A DNA stretch of 64,000 nt, from contig NZ_QAOG01000001.1 in NCBI RefSeq assembly GCF_003050705.1, forward strand, positions 975,105 to 1,039,104, in the 5' to 3' direction. Below, in pieces: positions 35,246 to 45,171 of the stretch. This stretch comes from Sphingomonas aurantiaca (GTDB taxonomy: Bacteria; Pseudomonadota; Alphaproteobacteria; Sphingomonadales; Sphingomonadaceae). The position numbers and the translations under genes are program-made. Numbering within the stretch: the stretch's first letter is position 1; each line of letters begins with the position of its first letter. Below the pieces are notes generated by a model. That model did no database searches, was not told where the DNA came from, and saw only the letters and a list, made by a program, of their open reading frames with translations.

Positions 35246-36061
35246 ATGCGCATCGGTGTTCTCGCCGCGTCGAGCCGGACCAATCCCTCGGCGATCCCTG
35301 CGATCACGGCGTATGCCGCGACTGCGTTTCCCGAGGTCGAGCTGGTGTTTCATCCGCAATGCACCGCGACCGACGGGCATTTCGCGGGGTCGGATTTCGC
35401 GCGGGCGGCGGCGTTTCTGGAGTATGCGAACGATCCGGCGTTCGATGCGATCTGGTTCCTGCGCGGGGGCTATGGCGCGAACCGCATCCTGCAGATGGTG
35501 GTGCCCGAGTTGGGCCGCGCGGCGCGGCACAAGACGTATCTGGGCTATTCGGATGTCGGGTTCCTGCTGGGGGCGCTCTATGCGCGGCGGATCGGGCGGG
35601 TGGTGCACGGGCCGATGGTGAGCGACATCCACCGGCATGACGGCGAGGCGACGGTCGCGCGGTCGCTCGGCTGGATGGCGCGCGGCGACCGGGCGGGGCT
35701 CGAGCCGGGCTTGCGCGGGCAGCCCTCGGCGGCGTTCAACCTGTCGATCCTGACGTCGCTGATCGGGACGCCGTGGCTGCCCGACCTGACCGATCACGTG
35801 CTGATCGTCGAGGAGGTGTCGGAGCCGATGTATGCGATCGACCGGATGCTGTTCAAGGTCGCCAACGCAACCCAGCTGAAGGGGATCGCGGGGCTTAGGC
35901 TGGGCGCGGTGACCGCGGTGCAGGCGAACGAGCCGGCCTGGGGTGAGACGCTGGACTATATGATGGTGCGCTGGTCGCGCGACATGGGCGTGCCGTATCT
36001 GGGGCGCGCCGAGATCGGACACACGCAGGCGAACCATGTGGTGCCGTTCGGGGTGGTTTGA
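35246..36061 (+). CDS. ldcA: LD-carboxypeptidase (peptidase S66)
   Basis: LdcA trims D-Ala from the recycled tetrapeptide in the cytoplasm. The 271-residue protein has the Ser nucleophile in YLGYSDVGFL near residue 102, and Glu and His in LIVEEVSEP and RAEIGHTQANHVVPF. FLRGGYGANRIL is also typical. The promoters of this gene and the Mur ligase face away from each other across a 48-bp gap. Length is short compared with E. coli (304) but the catalytic parts are intact. Confidence 0.9.
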   Translation: MRIGVLAASSRTNPSAIPAITAYAATAFPEVELVFHPQCTATDGHFAGSDFARAAAFLEYANDPAFDAIWFLRGGYGANRILQMVVPELGRAARHKTYLGYSDVGFLLGALYARRIGRVVHGPMVSDIHRHDGEATVARSLGWMARGDRAGLEPGLRGQPSAAFNLSILTSLIGTPWLPDLTDHVLIVEEVSEPMYAIDRMLFKVANATQLKGIAGLRLGAVTAVQANEPAWGETLDYMMVRWSRDMGVPYLGRAEIGHTQANHVVPFGVV

Positions 36062-36075
36062 GGCCGCGCCATTAG

Positions 36076-36160
36076 CGTCACCCCAGCGCACGCTGAGGTC
36101 TTCCTGTTGGCGGACGGTAGGGCTGGAACTGGGAGATCCCAGCTTCCGCTGGGATGACGG
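36076..36160. repeat. CGTCACCCCAGC palindrome (family A variant)
   Basis: Arms CGTCACCCCAGC and CAGCTTCCGCTGGGATGACGG are inverted with mismatches. It lies 15 bases after ldcA. Confidence 0.8.
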
Positions 36161-36189
36161 ATGACGGGTGGGGTCCGGCTCTCCATTTT

Positions 36190-36270
36190 CGTCATCCCGG
36201 GCTTGACCCGGGACCCAGGGTTGCGGGGCGCGCTGCTTGGCTCTGGGTCCTGACTTTCGTCAGGATGACG
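36190..36270. repeat. CGTCATCCCGGG palindrome (family A), chimeric
   Basis: The left arm CGTCATCCCGGGCTTGACCC is of one type, and the right arm CTGACTTTCGTCAGGATGACG is of another type seen at 1993 and 29457. It could be a chimera of two subfamilies. It is directly upstream of thrS. Confidence 0.85.
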
Positions 36271-36359
36271 GCGGGGGCGGGGTGTCCGTGCGAGGCGGGT
36301 TGCCTATATCGGCCCCGCGACGGCATAAGCGCCGCTCTTCCATCACGAGAAAGTTCCCC

Positions 36360-38351
36360 ATGTCCGCCATGTTCCGCATTACGCTTCCCGACGGCTCCGT
36401 CCGCGAGGTTGCGCCCGGGACTACGCCCGCAGATGTCGCCGCCGCGATCGGGCCGGGGCTCGCCAAGGCGGCGCTCGCCGCGCGGATCGATGGGCAGGTG
36501 CGGGACCTGAGCCGGCCGTTTGAGGGCGATACGCAGCTCGCGCTCGTCACCGCCCGCGACGAGGCGGATGCGCTCGAGCTGGTGCGGCATGATTTGGCGC
36601 ATGTGATGGCGGAGGCCGTGCAGCACCTGTTCCCCGGCACGCAGATCACCTTCGGGCCGGCGACCGATGACGGCTTCTATTACGATTTCGCGCCGAAGGA
36701 TCGCCCGTTCACCGACGAGGACCTGCCCGCGATCGAGGCAGAGATGCGCGCGATCATCGCGCGGAACGAGCCGTTCCTGCGCGAGGTCTGGACCCGCCAG
36801 CAGCTGATCGACCGCTGGACCGAGCAGGGGGAGACGTTCAAGGCCGAATGGGCCGCCGAACTGCCCGAGGGCGAGGAGCTGACGATCTATCGCCAGGGCG
36901 AGTGGCTCGACATGTGCCGCGGCCCGCACATGGTCTCGACCGGCAAGCTCGATCCCGCCGCGTTCAAGCTGACGCGCGTGAGCGGCGCCTATTGGCGCGG
37001 TGACCAGAAGAACGCGATGCTCAGCCGCATCTACGGCACCGGCTGGCTCAACAAGAAGCAGCTCGACCAGCATCTCTTCCGGCTCGAGGAGGCTGCCAAG
37101 CGCGATCATCGGAAAATCGGGCAGGAGATGGACCTGTTCCACCTCCAGTCCGAGGCGCAGGGGTCGGTGTTCTGGCATCCCAACGGCTTCGTGCTGTGGC
37201 GCCAGCTCGAGGCGTATATGCGCCGGCGGCTCGACGCGGCGGACTATGCCGAGGTGAAGACGCCGCAGCTGATGGACGCCAAGCAGTGGGAGCAGTCGGG
37301 CCACTGGGGCAAGTATCGCGAGAACATGTTCGTCGTGCCCGACGAGATCCCCAATGTGGAAGACGAGGGCGCGGTGCTGTCCGGCGAGGGCGACCTGATG
37401 GCGCTCAAGCCGATGAACTGCCCGGCGCACGTCCTGATCTTCAAGCAGGGGATCAAGTCGTACCGCGACCTGCCGATCCGGATGGCGGAGTTTGGCTGCT
37501 GCCACCGCAACGAGCCGCATGGCGCGCTCCACGGGATCATGCGCGTCCGCCAGTTCACGCAGGACGACGCGCATATCTTCGTCCGCGAGGACCAGCTGGT
37601 CGAGGAAGTGCGCAAGTTCTGCGAGCTGCTCGACAGCGTCTACAAGCATCTGGGCTTCGAGGACTATGCGGTGAAGCTCGCGCTGCGGCCCGAGAAGCGG
37701 TTCGGCGACGACGCGATGTGGGACAAGGCGGAGGCCGAGCTGCGCGAGGCGGTGATGCAGTCGACGCTGTCCGACACGATCAAGGACAAGTTCGAGGAGC
37801 TGCCGGGCGAGGGGGCGTTCTATGCGCCCAAGCTCGAATTCCACCTGACCGATGCAATCGGGCGGACGTGGCAGGTCGGCACGATCCAGTCGGACCGCGT
37901 GCTGCCCGAGCGACTCGACGCGTCGTACGTGGGTGCGGATGGCGAGCGGCATCGGCCGGTGATGCTCCACCGCGCGATCCTCGGCACGTTCGAGCGGTTC
38001 ATCGGTATCCTGATCGAGCATCATGCCGGGCGTTTCCCGCTGTGGCTGGCGCCGGTGCAGGTGGTCGTCGCGACGATCGTGTCGGATGCGGACGACTATG
38101 CGCTCAAGGTCGCGGCCGACCTGCGCAAGGCGGGGATGCGGGTCGAGACCGATCTGCGCAACGAGAAGATCAACTACAAGGTGCGCGAGCATTCGCTGGC
38201 CAAGGTGCCGCTGCTGTTCGTGGTCGGCAAGCGCGAGGCGGACGAGGGAACGGTCGCGATCCGGCGGCTCGGCAGCCAGGGCCAGGAGATGATGAGCCTC
38301 GACGATGCGGCGGCACGGGTTGCGGTCGAGGCGCGCGCACCCGATATGTGA
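36360..38351 (+). CDS. thrS: threonine-tRNA ligase
   Basis: ThrRS charges tRNA-Thr. The 663-residue protein has the TGS domain ([16 protein letters not shown]), the second additional domain with the editing site, and the class II core: motif 2 [20 protein letters not shown] and motif 3 near [13 protein letters not shown] [20 protein letters not shown]. The anticodon-binding domain with [14 protein letters not shown] follows. ATG 36360 is chosen; a nearby ATG at 36369 is possible. It is followed by infC, a conserved order. Confidence 0.99.
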   Translation: MSAMFRITLPDGSVREVAPGTTPADVAAAIGPGLAKAALAARIDGQVRDLSRPFEGDTQLALVTARDEADALELVRHDLAHVMAEAVQHLFPGTQITFGPATDDGFYYDFAPKDRPFTDEDLPAIEAEMRAIIARNEPFLREVWTRQQLIDRWTEQGETFKAEWAAELPEGEELTIYRQGEWLDMCRGPHMVSTGKLDPAAFKLTRVSGAYWRGDQKNAMLSRIYGTGWLNKKQLDQHLFRLEEAAKRDHRKIGQEMDLFHLQSEAQGSVFWHPNGFVLWRQLEAYMRRRLDAADYAEVKTPQLMDAKQWEQSGHWGKYRENMFVVPDEIPNVEDEGAVLSGEGDLMALKPMNCPAHVLIFKQGIKSYRDLPIRMAEFGCCHRNEPHGALHGIMRVRQFTQDDAHIFVREDQLVEEVRKFCELLDSVYKHLGFEDYAVKLALRPEKRFGDDAMWDKAEAELREAVMQSTLSDTIKDKFEELPGEGAFYAPKLEFHLTDAIGRTWQVGTIQSDRVLPERLDASYVGADGERHRPVMLHRAILGTFERFIGILIEHHAGRFPLWLAPVQVVVATIVSDADDYALKVAADLRKAGMRVETDLRNEKINYKVREHSLAKVPLLFVVGKREADEGTVAIRRLGSQGQEMMSLDDAAARVAVEARAPDM

Positions 38352-38358
38352 TGGACGA

Positions 38359-38400
38359 GGCCGGCTTTCCGCGCAGAGCTTTCTGCGCTATAAGCCGGCC
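38359..38400 (+). promoter_or_regulatory. hairpin leader between thrS and infC
   Basis: A long imperfect hairpin is seen: outer stem GGCCGGCTT / AAGCCGGCC (9 bp) and inner stem GCGCAG / CTGCGC. No U-run follows, so it is not a simple terminator. It starts 7 bases after the thrS stop and ends 22 bases before the infC Shine-Dalgarno. It may protect the 5' end of a processed infC mRNA or attenuate. Confidence 0.6.
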
Positions 38401-38435
38401 CAAATACTTCGTCAGAAACAACAGGAGCAACCCCC

Positions 38436-38981
38436 ATACGTCCTCCCACGATGCGCCGGCCGATGCAGGCGCCCGCGATGAACGGCCCGCGATTCAACGA
38501 ATTCATCCAGAGCCAGAAGGTCCGCGTGATCGATCACGAGGGCGAGAATCTGGGCGTGATGTTCACGCGCGAAGCGATCGAGCAGGCGGCCGAACACGGC
38601 CTGGACCTGGTTGAAGTTTCGCCCAACGCCGATCCGCCCGTCGCCAAGTTCCTCGATGTCGGCAAGTTCAAGTACGAGGCGCAGAAGAAGGCGAACCTCG
38701 CACGCAAGTCGCAGAAGACGCAGGAGATCAAGGAGATCAAGATGCGTCCGAACATCGACGACCATGATTACGACACGAAGATGAAGAAGGTGAACGACTT
38801 CATCGGCGAGGGCGACAAGGTCAAGATCACGCTGCGCTTCCGTGGCCGCGAGCTGAGCCACGGCCAGCTGGGCATGAACCTGTTGAAGCGCGTGCAGGAC
38901 GACGTCGCGGAGATCGCCAAGATCGAGGCGTATCCGCGCATGGAAGGCCGTCAGATGCTGATGGTGCTCGCGCCGAAGTAA
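38436..38981 (+). CDS. infC: translation initiation factor IF-3, ATA start
   Basis: IF-3 keeps ribosomal subunits apart and checks the start codon. AGGAG at 38423-38427 is eight bases before an in-frame ATA at 38436, while the ATG at 38451 is 23 bases away and has no site of its own. infC genes commonly use rare start codons (AUU in E. coli) so that IF-3 represses its own translation, so ATA fits. The protein has NEFIQSQKVRVIDHEGENLGVM, AKFLDVGKFKYEAQKKA, IKEIKMRPNIDDHDYDTKMK and a C-terminal KIEAYPRMEGRQMLMVLAPK. It is 181 residues from ATA. Confidence 0.92.
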   Translation: MRPPTMRRPMQAPAMNGPRFNEFIQSQKVRVIDHEGENLGVMFTREAIEQAAEHGLDLVEVSPNADPPVAKFLDVGKFKYEAQKKANLARKSQKTQEIKEIKMRPNIDDHDYDTKMKKVNDFIGEGDKVKITLRFRGRELSHGQLGMNLLKRVQDDVAEIAKIEAYPRMEGRQMLMVLAPK

Positions 38982-39017
38982 CCCCGGCAGCGCTGGTATC
39001 AGCGCATGCAGGTCTGG

Positions 39018-39052
39018 AAGGCCGGTTCGACAGGGGTCGGACCGGCCTTTGT
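39018..39052 (+). terminator. terminator downstream of infC
   Basis: A stem GGCCGGT / ACCGGCC with an inner CGAC / GTCG pair closes with TTTGTCGTG. It lies 37 bases after the infC stop. Confidence 0.75.
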
Positions 39053-39169
39053 CGTGTCTGCGACGGTCGGGGTCGTGTCCGGGACCGGAGCGAGCGGTTC
39101 AAGCGCACGGGATCTAAGATTTTTTCCAACGGTGGCGGAAGCGGGGGGTAGCGCCTAGATTCCCCTGCA

Positions 39170-41095
39170 ATGTCCTCTCCCAACTCCCCCGATCGATTCA
39201 ACGAAGACAAATCCACGTTCGCGGTGCGCGGCGGTGGTGAAGCGCCCGACCTTGCGGCGGGCGTCGCGGCGATCCGCAACGTGCTCGGCACGCTGCCGGT
39301 CCGCCCCGGCGTCTACCGCATGCAGGATGCGCGCGGCGACGTGCTCTATGTCGGCAAGGCGCGCGCGCTCAGGAATCGCGTCGCCAACTATGTCCAGGTC
39401 GAGCGGCTGACCAAGCGCCTCCAGCGGATGGTGTCGCAGACCCGGTCGATGACGATCGTCACGACCAACAACGAGGCCGAGGCGCTGCTGCTCGAATCGC
39501 AGCTCATCAAGCGCTATCGCCCCGCGTACAACGTGTTGCTGCGCGACGATAAGAGCTTCCCCTTCATCCTGCTGCGCGACGATCACGATTTCCCGCGCGT
39601 CCAGAAGCACCGCGGCGCCAGGCGTGCGAAGGGCAATTACTATGGCCCGTTCGCGAGCGCCGGATCGGTCAACAACACGCTCAACGCGCTCCAGAAGCTG
39701 TTCCTGCTGCGCAGCTGCACCGACAGCTTCTTCAAGACGCGCGACCGGCCGTGCCTGCTCTACCAGATCAAGCGCTGCTCCGCGCCGTGCGTCGGCCGGA
39801 TCGACGAGGGCGCGTACAAGGAGCTGGTCGACGACGCGAAGAGCTTCCTCGCGGGCAAGTCGACCGGCGTGCAGGCCAAGCTCGGCGCGCAGATGCAGGC
39901 CGCGGCCGAGAATATGGACTTCGAACTCGCCGCGCTGCTGCGCGACCGGTTGAAGGCGCTGACGTTCATCCAGGGCACGCAGGCGATCAATGCCGAGGGC
40001 GTGGGCGACGCGGATATCTTCGCGATGGCGTGCAAGGACGGGCTGATCGGCATCCAGGCGTTCTTCATCCGCGGCGGCCAGAACTGGGGGCATCGCAGCT
40101 TCTTCCCGCAGCACACCAACGACGTCCCCGAGGACGAGGTGCTCACCAGCTTCCTCGGCCAGTTCTACGAGGACGTGCCGCCCGCACGCCAGATCCTGCT
40201 CGACCGCGAACTGCCCGAGGCCGCGCTGCTGGTCGAGGCGCTGGGCGAGCGCGCGGGCTACAAGGTCGCGCTCCAGGTCCCGCAGCGCGGCGATCGCCGC
40301 CGCCTGATGGATCAGGCCAAGCGCAACGCGATCGAGGCGATCGAGCGCCGCCAGGCCGAATCGACCACGCAGGCCAAGCTCCTGCGCGAGGTCGCCGACC
40401 TGTTCGACCTCGCCGAGCCGCCGCAACGGATCGAGATCTACGACAACAGCCATATCCAAGGCACCGCCGCGACCGGCGCGATGGTGGTCGCGGGGCCGGA
40501 GGGCTTCCGCAAGGGCCAGTATCGAAAGTTCAACATCAAGGACAAGGACACCATCCCGGGCGACGATTTCGGGATGATGCGCGAGGTCTTCACGCGGCGC
40601 TTCGCGCGCGCGCAGGCCGAGGATCCCGATCGCGATTCGGGCGAATGGCCGGACCTGGTGCTGATCGATGGCGGCAAGGGGCAGCTCAACACGGTCAAGG
40701 CCGCGCTCGAGGAGATCGGCGTCGAGGACGTGTGTCTCGTCGGGATCGCCAAGGGGCCGCAGCATGGCCGCGACGGACGCGAGGTGTTCCACATGCTCGA
40801 CGGCCGCGAATTCCAGCTCCCCGTCAACGCGCCCGTGCTGTTCTACCTCCAGCGGCTGCGCGACGAGGTCCACCGGTTCGCGATCGGCGTCCACCGCGAC
40901 AAGCGCAGCAAGGCGATCGGCGCGAGCCCGCTCGACGAGGTCCCCGGCATCGGCCCCGCGCGGAAAAAGGCGCTGCTGATGCATTTCGGCACCGGCCGCG
41001 CGGTGCGCAACGCGAGCCTTCAGGATCTGCAACAGGCGCCGGGAGTCTCGGCGGGCGTCGCGCAACAGGTCTACGACTTCTACCATTCGCGGTGA
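39170..41095 (+). CDS. uvrC: excinuclease ABC subunit C
   Basis: UvrC makes both incisions in nucleotide excision repair. The 641-residue protein begins the GIY-YIG domain at GVYRMQDARGDVLYVGKARALRNRV and contains the conserved Cys region (CTDSFFKTRDRPCLLYQIKRC). A UVR motif follows near residue 240, then the RNase H-like C-terminal nuclease with EIYDNSHIQGT and LVLIDGGKGQLNTV, and two helix-hairpin-helix motifs (LDEVPGIGPARKKALL). The frame is intact. Confidence 0.98.
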   Translation: MSSPNSPDRFNEDKSTFAVRGGGEAPDLAAGVAAIRNVLGTLPVRPGVYRMQDARGDVLYVGKARALRNRVANYVQVERLTKRLQRMVSQTRSMTIVTTNNEAEALLLESQLIKRYRPAYNVLLRDDKSFPFILLRDDHDFPRVQKHRGARRAKGNYYGPFASAGSVNNTLNALQKLFLLRSCTDSFFKTRDRPCLLYQIKRCSAPCVGRIDEGAYKELVDDAKSFLAGKSTGVQAKLGAQMQAAAENMDFELAALLRDRLKALTFIQGTQAINAEGVGDADIFAMACKDGLIGIQAFFIRGGQNWGHRSFFPQHTNDVPEDEVLTSFLGQFYEDVPPARQILLDRELPEAALLVEALGERAGYKVALQVPQRGDRRRLMDQAKRNAIEAIERRQAESTTQAKLLREVADLFDLAEPPQRIEIYDNSHIQGTAATGAMVVAGPEGFRKGQYRKFNIKDKDTIPGDDFGMMREVFTRRFARAQAEDPDRDSGEWPDLVLIDGGKGQLNTVKAALEEIGVEDVCLVGIAKGPQHGRDGREVFHMLDGREFQLPVNAPVLFYLQRLRDEVHRFAIGVHRDKRSKAIGASPLDEVPGIGPARKKALLMHFGTGRAVRNASLQDLQQAPGVSAGVAQQVYDFYHSR

Positions 41096-41223
41096 CGGGG
41101 CGGGGGGCGCTGCGGGGCGCCACACCTGCCCCAAACCCAGGCTGCGTTCGTGGAAATAGATCCAGATCAAACTGATTGCATAAAACTAAACCCATTCTTC
41201 ACTCGCCATTGTTACATTGTGAC

Positions 41224-42186
41224 GTGCCAACGCCCGTTTTCCTGACCGTCGATACCGAATTCGCCTGGCGGCATCATGCGGCCGGGCGCGATTCTGACGA
41301 GATCTATGCGCGGTCGCTCGAACCCGCCGGGGTCGGGCTGAGCTACCAGCTTGCGGAACTCGCCCGGCATTCGCTCAAGGCCTGTTTCTTCGTCGATCCG
41401 ATGCCCGCGCTCGTCTACGGCCTCGCGCCCGTGCGGCGGATGGTCGAGACGATCCTCGCCGCCGGGCAGGAAATCCAGCTGCATCTCCACCCGAACTGGA
41501 CCGCGGCGCGGCGGGGGGACCGGGGCGAGCATCACGGCCGCTTCCAGCTCTACGACTATAGCCTGGCCGAGCAGATCGACCTGCTGGTGCGCGCGACCGA
41601 TCTGCTGGTCGAAGCCGGCGCGCCCAAGCCGATCGCGTTTCGCGCAGGCAGCTATGCCGCCAATGACGACACGTTGACCGCGCTGTCGACGCTGGGTTTC
41701 ACCTATGACAGCAGCCACAACGGCTCCGAAGCACCCCATACGAGCCGGATCTCGCTGCCCGCGCAACAGATCGCACCGGTGCAGCGCAGCCGCGACGGCG
41801 GCGTGATCGAGGTGCCGGTCACGGTGATCGAGGAGCGGCGCGACCGGGTGCGCACGTTCCAGCTTTGCGCGCTGTCCGCCGGCGAGAGCTATGACGCGCT
41901 CGAACATGCCGCGGTGTCGGGGCATGGCGCGGTGACGATCGTCAGCCACGGGTTCGAACTCGCCAACCGGAGCGGGACGCGGCCCAACGCGGTGCATGTC
42001 CGGCGTTTCCGCGCTTTGTGCGCGATGCTCGACGAGATGCGCGCGGCATTGCCGACGCATCATTTCGCGGATCGCCCCCCGCTCGCGCTCGGTCATCCCG
42101 ACGTGCCGCTCGCGCCGGACCGGTTGCGCATGCGCTGGCGGCAAGCCGAGCAACTCTGGTCGAACTGGGTCGAGGAACGCTCATGA
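41224..42186 (+). CDS. polysaccharide deacetylase family protein
   Basis: The 320-residue protein has the catalytic TVDTEFAW at the start, HLHPNW (metal His) near residue 104, FRAGSYAANDDTL and SHNG. I favour the GTG at 41224, directly preceding PTPVFLTVDTEFA; a TTG at 41176 adds 16 unrelated residues. No Shine-Dalgarno precedes either, so translation may be leaderless: TACATT lies just upstream. Members of this family remove N-acetyl groups from sugars. It overlaps the next gene as ATGA. Confidence 0.82.
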   Translation: MPTPVFLTVDTEFAWRHHAAGRDSDEIYARSLEPAGVGLSYQLAELARHSLKACFFVDPMPALVYGLAPVRRMVETILAAGQEIQLHLHPNWTAARRGDRGEHHGRFQLYDYSLAEQIDLLVRATDLLVEAGAPKPIAFRAGSYAANDDTLTALSTLGFTYDSSHNGSEAPHTSRISLPAQQIAPVQRSRDGGVIEVPVTVIEERRDRVRTFQLCALSAGESYDALEHAAVSGHGAVTIVSHGFELANRSGTRPNAVHVRRFRALCAMLDEMRAALPTHHFADRPPLALGHPDVPLAPDRLRMRWRQAEQLWSNWVEERS

Positions 42187-43127
42187 CCGCGCCGCCGGCG
42201 ACGGCGGACCCGCGCGTTCGACGGCTGGCGCTGAAGTTCCAGATCGGCGCGCGGACGCTGGCGACGGTAGCGCGACGACTGGTGCGCGTGCCGTTCTCGC
42301 TCGACGCCGTGCTGGCTTCGTCGGCAGAAAAGGCCCCATTCGCACTGCCCACGCTACCCGACGAGGCCGACGGCTATCTGGTGACGTCGCTGCCCGAGAC
42401 GATGCTCGCCGGCCTTGACGGCAATGGCCTGATCGCGGTCGTCCGCCAGCGCTATGTCCGCTATCATGTCGATCTGGCGGCGGGCGAGGCGGCGTGGCTC
42501 GCCGGCCTGTCGGGCAGCGCGCGCTCGGGGATCAAGCGCAAGGCGAAGAAGCTCGCCGCGGCGAACGGCGGCGCGCTCGATATCCGGCGCTATCACGATG
42601 CGGCGGCGTTCACGGTCTTCCACCCGCTCGCCCGCACGGTATCGGCGGCGACCTATCAGGAAAAGCTGCTCGGATCGGGACTGCCCGACGATGCGGCGTC
42701 GGTGCGCGATCTCCAGTCGCTCGCCGACGCGGACCGGCTGCGCGCGTGGCTGCTGTTCGTCGAGGGCGCGCCGGTCGCGTATCTCTGCTGCACCGCCGAG
42801 GGAGAATCGCTGCGATACGATCATGTCGGGCACGATCCGGCGCATAACGACCTGTCGCCCGGCGCGGTGCTCCAGGTCGAGGCGATGCGCGACCTGTTCG
42901 CGGAAGCCCGGTTCGCACGGTTCGACTTTACCGAGGGGGAGGGCCAGCACAAACGCCAATTCTCGACCGCGGGGACGGCGTGCGTCGATGTGCTGATGCT
43001 GCGGCCGACGCTGGGCAACCGCGCGACACTGGCCGCGCTGCGTGGGTTCGACGGCGCGATGGCGTCTGCCAAGCGGGTGGCGACGCATCCGGCGTTGGCG
43101 AGGTTCGCGAGGAAGATCCGCCGCTAG
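42183..43127 (+). CDS. GNAT/BioF2-like acetyltransferase
   Basis: The 314-residue protein looks like the CelD/BioF2-type acetyltransferase domain (DUF482-related GNAT): WLAGLSGSARSGIKRKAKKL, LLFVEGAPVAYLCC and YDHVGHDPAHNDLSPGAVLQ, ending with FDFTEGEGQHKRQFST. Such proteins acetylate sugars or peptidoglycan precursors in exopolysaccharide synthesis. It starts on the ATGA overlap with the deacetylase gene, which hints at a joint role in cell-surface sugar modification. The substrate is unproven. Confidence 0.8.
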   Translation: MTAPPATADPRVRRLALKFQIGARTLATVARRLVRVPFSLDAVLASSAEKAPFALPTLPDEADGYLVTSLPETMLAGLDGNGLIAVVRQRYVRYHVDLAAGEAAWLAGLSGSARSGIKRKAKKLAAANGGALDIRRYHDAAAFTVFHPLARTVSAATYQEKLLGSGLPDDAASVRDLQSLADADRLRAWLLFVEGAPVAYLCCTAEGESLRYDHVGHDPAHNDLSPGAVLQVEAMRDLFAEARFARFDFTEGEGQHKRQFSTAGTACVDVLMLRPTLGNRATLAALRGFDGAMASAKRVATHPALARFARKIRR

Positions 43128-43203
43128 GGTCGCGATTGCCAGTCCCAGGCAAGGTGACGAACCCATGTCGTCGCACCGCGAATCGCAGGCCCCACACCCC
43201 CGC

Positions 43204-43286
43204 CGTCATCCTGACGAAAGTCAGGATCCAGAGCCACGCAGGGCGACACTCGTTACCCTGGATCCTGACTTTCGTCAGGATGACGG
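43204..43286. repeat. CGTCATCCTGAC palindrome (family A)
   Basis: Arms CGTCATCCTGACGAAAGTCAG and CTGACTTTCGTCAGGATGACG are perfect inverses, with GGATCCAGAGCCA inside. It fills much of the gap between the GNAT gene and recO. Confidence 0.92.
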
Positions 43287-43352
43287 TGGTGTGGTGGGAT
43301 GGCGGGGCGCCGGCCCCTCCCGCTCCCGAGACGACCGGGGTATAGGCCCCTC

Positions 43353-44084
43353 ATGCACCTCCGCGCAGCCGCCATCGTCGTCGCCGTCCGTCAGCACGGC
43401 GAGCATGGCGCGATCGTGCGCGCGCTGACCCGCAACGACGGCGTGCAACCCGGCTATGTCCGCGGCGGGCGGTCGCGCGCGATGCGGCCGGTGCTGCTGC
43501 AGGCGAACGTCATCCAGGGCGAATGGCGCGCGCGCACCGGCGAACAGCTCGCCTCGCTCACCGCCGAACTCATCCACAGCCGCGCGCAGATGCACGGCGA
43601 GCCGCTGGCGGCAGGCGCGCTCGAATGGGCCACCGCGCTGACCGCGGCGGCGTTGCCCGAAGCGCAGCCCTATCCGCAGATCCACGACGCGCTCGACGGC
43701 GTGCTCGGCGCGATCGAGGCGGCGCCGTCCGCGCGCGGCTGGGCCGCTGCGCTGGTGCGGTATGAATTGCTGATGCTGGCGGAACTCGGCTTCGGGCTCG
43801 ACCTCGACCGGTGCGTCGCGAGCGGCACCGCGGACGATCTCGGTTTCGTCAGCCCCAAGAGCGGTGCCGCGGTCTCGCGCGGGGCGGCGTTCGGCTATGA
43901 GGCCAAGCTGCTCAGATTGCCTACCTTCCTGATGGTCGGCGGGGAGGCGGACTGGCCCGACATCTTCGACGGGCTGCGGTTGACCGGCCATTTCCTCGCG
44001 CGCGACATCCTCGTCGACCGGCGCGCCGACCCGTTGGCGGCGCGCGATCGGCTGGTCGATCGGCTCAAAAGGGCGGTTGCGTGA
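43353..44084 (+). CDS. recO: DNA repair protein RecO
   Basis: RecO loads RecA at ssDNA gaps with RecF and RecR. The 243-residue protein has the OB-fold start [28 protein letters not shown], a Tyr-Val patch [19 protein letters not shown] and a helical C-terminus with ERLLDRL-like [15 protein letters not shown] 43353 is preferred to an upstream frame. The gap to leuB is 40 bp, so they may share a transcript. Confidence 0.93.
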   Translation: MHLRAAAIVVAVRQHGEHGAIVRALTRNDGVQPGYVRGGRSRAMRPVLLQANVIQGEWRARTGEQLASLTAELIHSRAQMHGEPLAAGALEWATALTAAALPEAQPYPQIHDALDGVLGAIEAAPSARGWAAALVRYELLMLAELGFGLDLDRCVASGTADDLGFVSPKSGAAVSRGAAFGYEAKLLRLPTFLMVGGEADWPDIFDGLRLTGHFLARDILVDRRADPLAARDRLVDRLKRAVA

Positions 44085-44124
44085 GCGCGCACCGCCCGGC
44101 AAGGGCCGCGCAGGAGGAACGCAC

Positions 44125-45171
44125 ATGCCCTTGATCGCGATACTGGCCGGCGACGGCATCGGACCCGAAGTCACCGCGGAAGCGCGCCGGGTGCTCGATA
44201 CGCTCGGCCTCGACCTGACCTATGAAGAGGGCCTTGTCGGCGGCGCCGCGTTCAAGGCGGCGGGTCATCCGCTGCCGACTGAGACGCTCGACCTTGCTCG
44301 CCGTGCCGACGCCATCCTGTTCGGTGCGGTCGGCGATCCCGATTGCGATGCGCTCGAGCGCCAGTTCCGCCCCGAGCAAGCCATTCTCGGCCTGCGCAAG
44401 GCCCTCGGCCTGTTCGCGAACCTGCGTCCCGCCAAGCTGTTCGCAGGCCTCGAGGATGCGTCCGCGCTGCGCCCCGAGATCGCCCGGTCGATCGACATGG
44501 TCATCGTCCGCGAACTGACCGGCGACGTGTATTTCGGCGTAAAGGGTATCCGCACCACCGCCGACGGCCTGCGCGAAGGCCATGACGAGATGCGCTACGA
44601 CGAAGCCGAGATCGCGCGCATCGCCCGCGTCGGCTTCGAGACCGCACGCACGCGCAAGGGCAAGCTGTTGTCGGTCGACAAGGCCAATGTGCTCGAAACC
44701 TCGCAGCTCTGGCGCGACGTCGTGATCGAGGTGTCGGCCGACTATCCCGATGTCGAGCTCAGTCACATGTATGTCGACAACGCGGCGATGCAGATGGTCC
44801 GCAACCCCGGCCAGTTCGACGTGATCGTCACCGGCAACCTGTTCGGCGACATCCTGTCCGACGAGGCGTCGATGTGCGCGGGCTCGATCGGCATGCTCCC
44901 GTCCGCTGCGCTCAACGACTCGAACAAGGGCATGTACGAACCGATCCACGGCAGCGCGCCCGACATCGCCGGGCAGGGCAAGGCCAATCCGTGCGCCGCG
45001 ATCCTGTCCGCGGCGATGATGCTGCGCCACTCGCTCGACCTGCCCGACGCAGCCGACCGGATCGAGGCCGCAGTTGCCGCGGCGATTCTCGGCGGCGCAC
45101 GCACGCCCGATCTGGGCGGCACGCTGACGACCCGTGAGATGGGCGATGCGGTGTTGGCCAACCTCGCTTGA
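44125..45171 (+). CDS. leuB: 3-isopropylmalate dehydrogenase
   Basis: LeuB makes the precursor of leucine, oxidising and decarboxylating 3-isopropylmalate with NAD. The 348-residue protein has [55 protein letters not shown] and [29 protein letters not shown] 44125 follows AGGAGGA. The rest of the leu operon is not in this window. It overlaps the next gene as TTGA. Confidence 0.99.
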   Translation: MPLIAILAGDGIGPEVTAEARRVLDTLGLDLTYEEGLVGGAAFKAAGHPLPTETLDLARRADAILFGAVGDPDCDALERQFRPEQAILGLRKALGLFANLRPAKLFAGLEDASALRPEIARSIDMVIVRELTGDVYFGVKGIRTTADGLREGHDEMRYDEAEIARIARVGFETARTRKGKLLSVDKANVLETSQLWRDVVIEVSADYPDVELSHMYVDNAAMQMVRNPGQFDVIVTGNLFGDILSDEASMCAGSIGMLPSAALNDSNKGMYEPIHGSAPDIAGQGKANPCAAILSAAMMLRHSLDLPDAADRIEAAVAAAILGGARTPDLGGTLTTREMGDAVLANLA

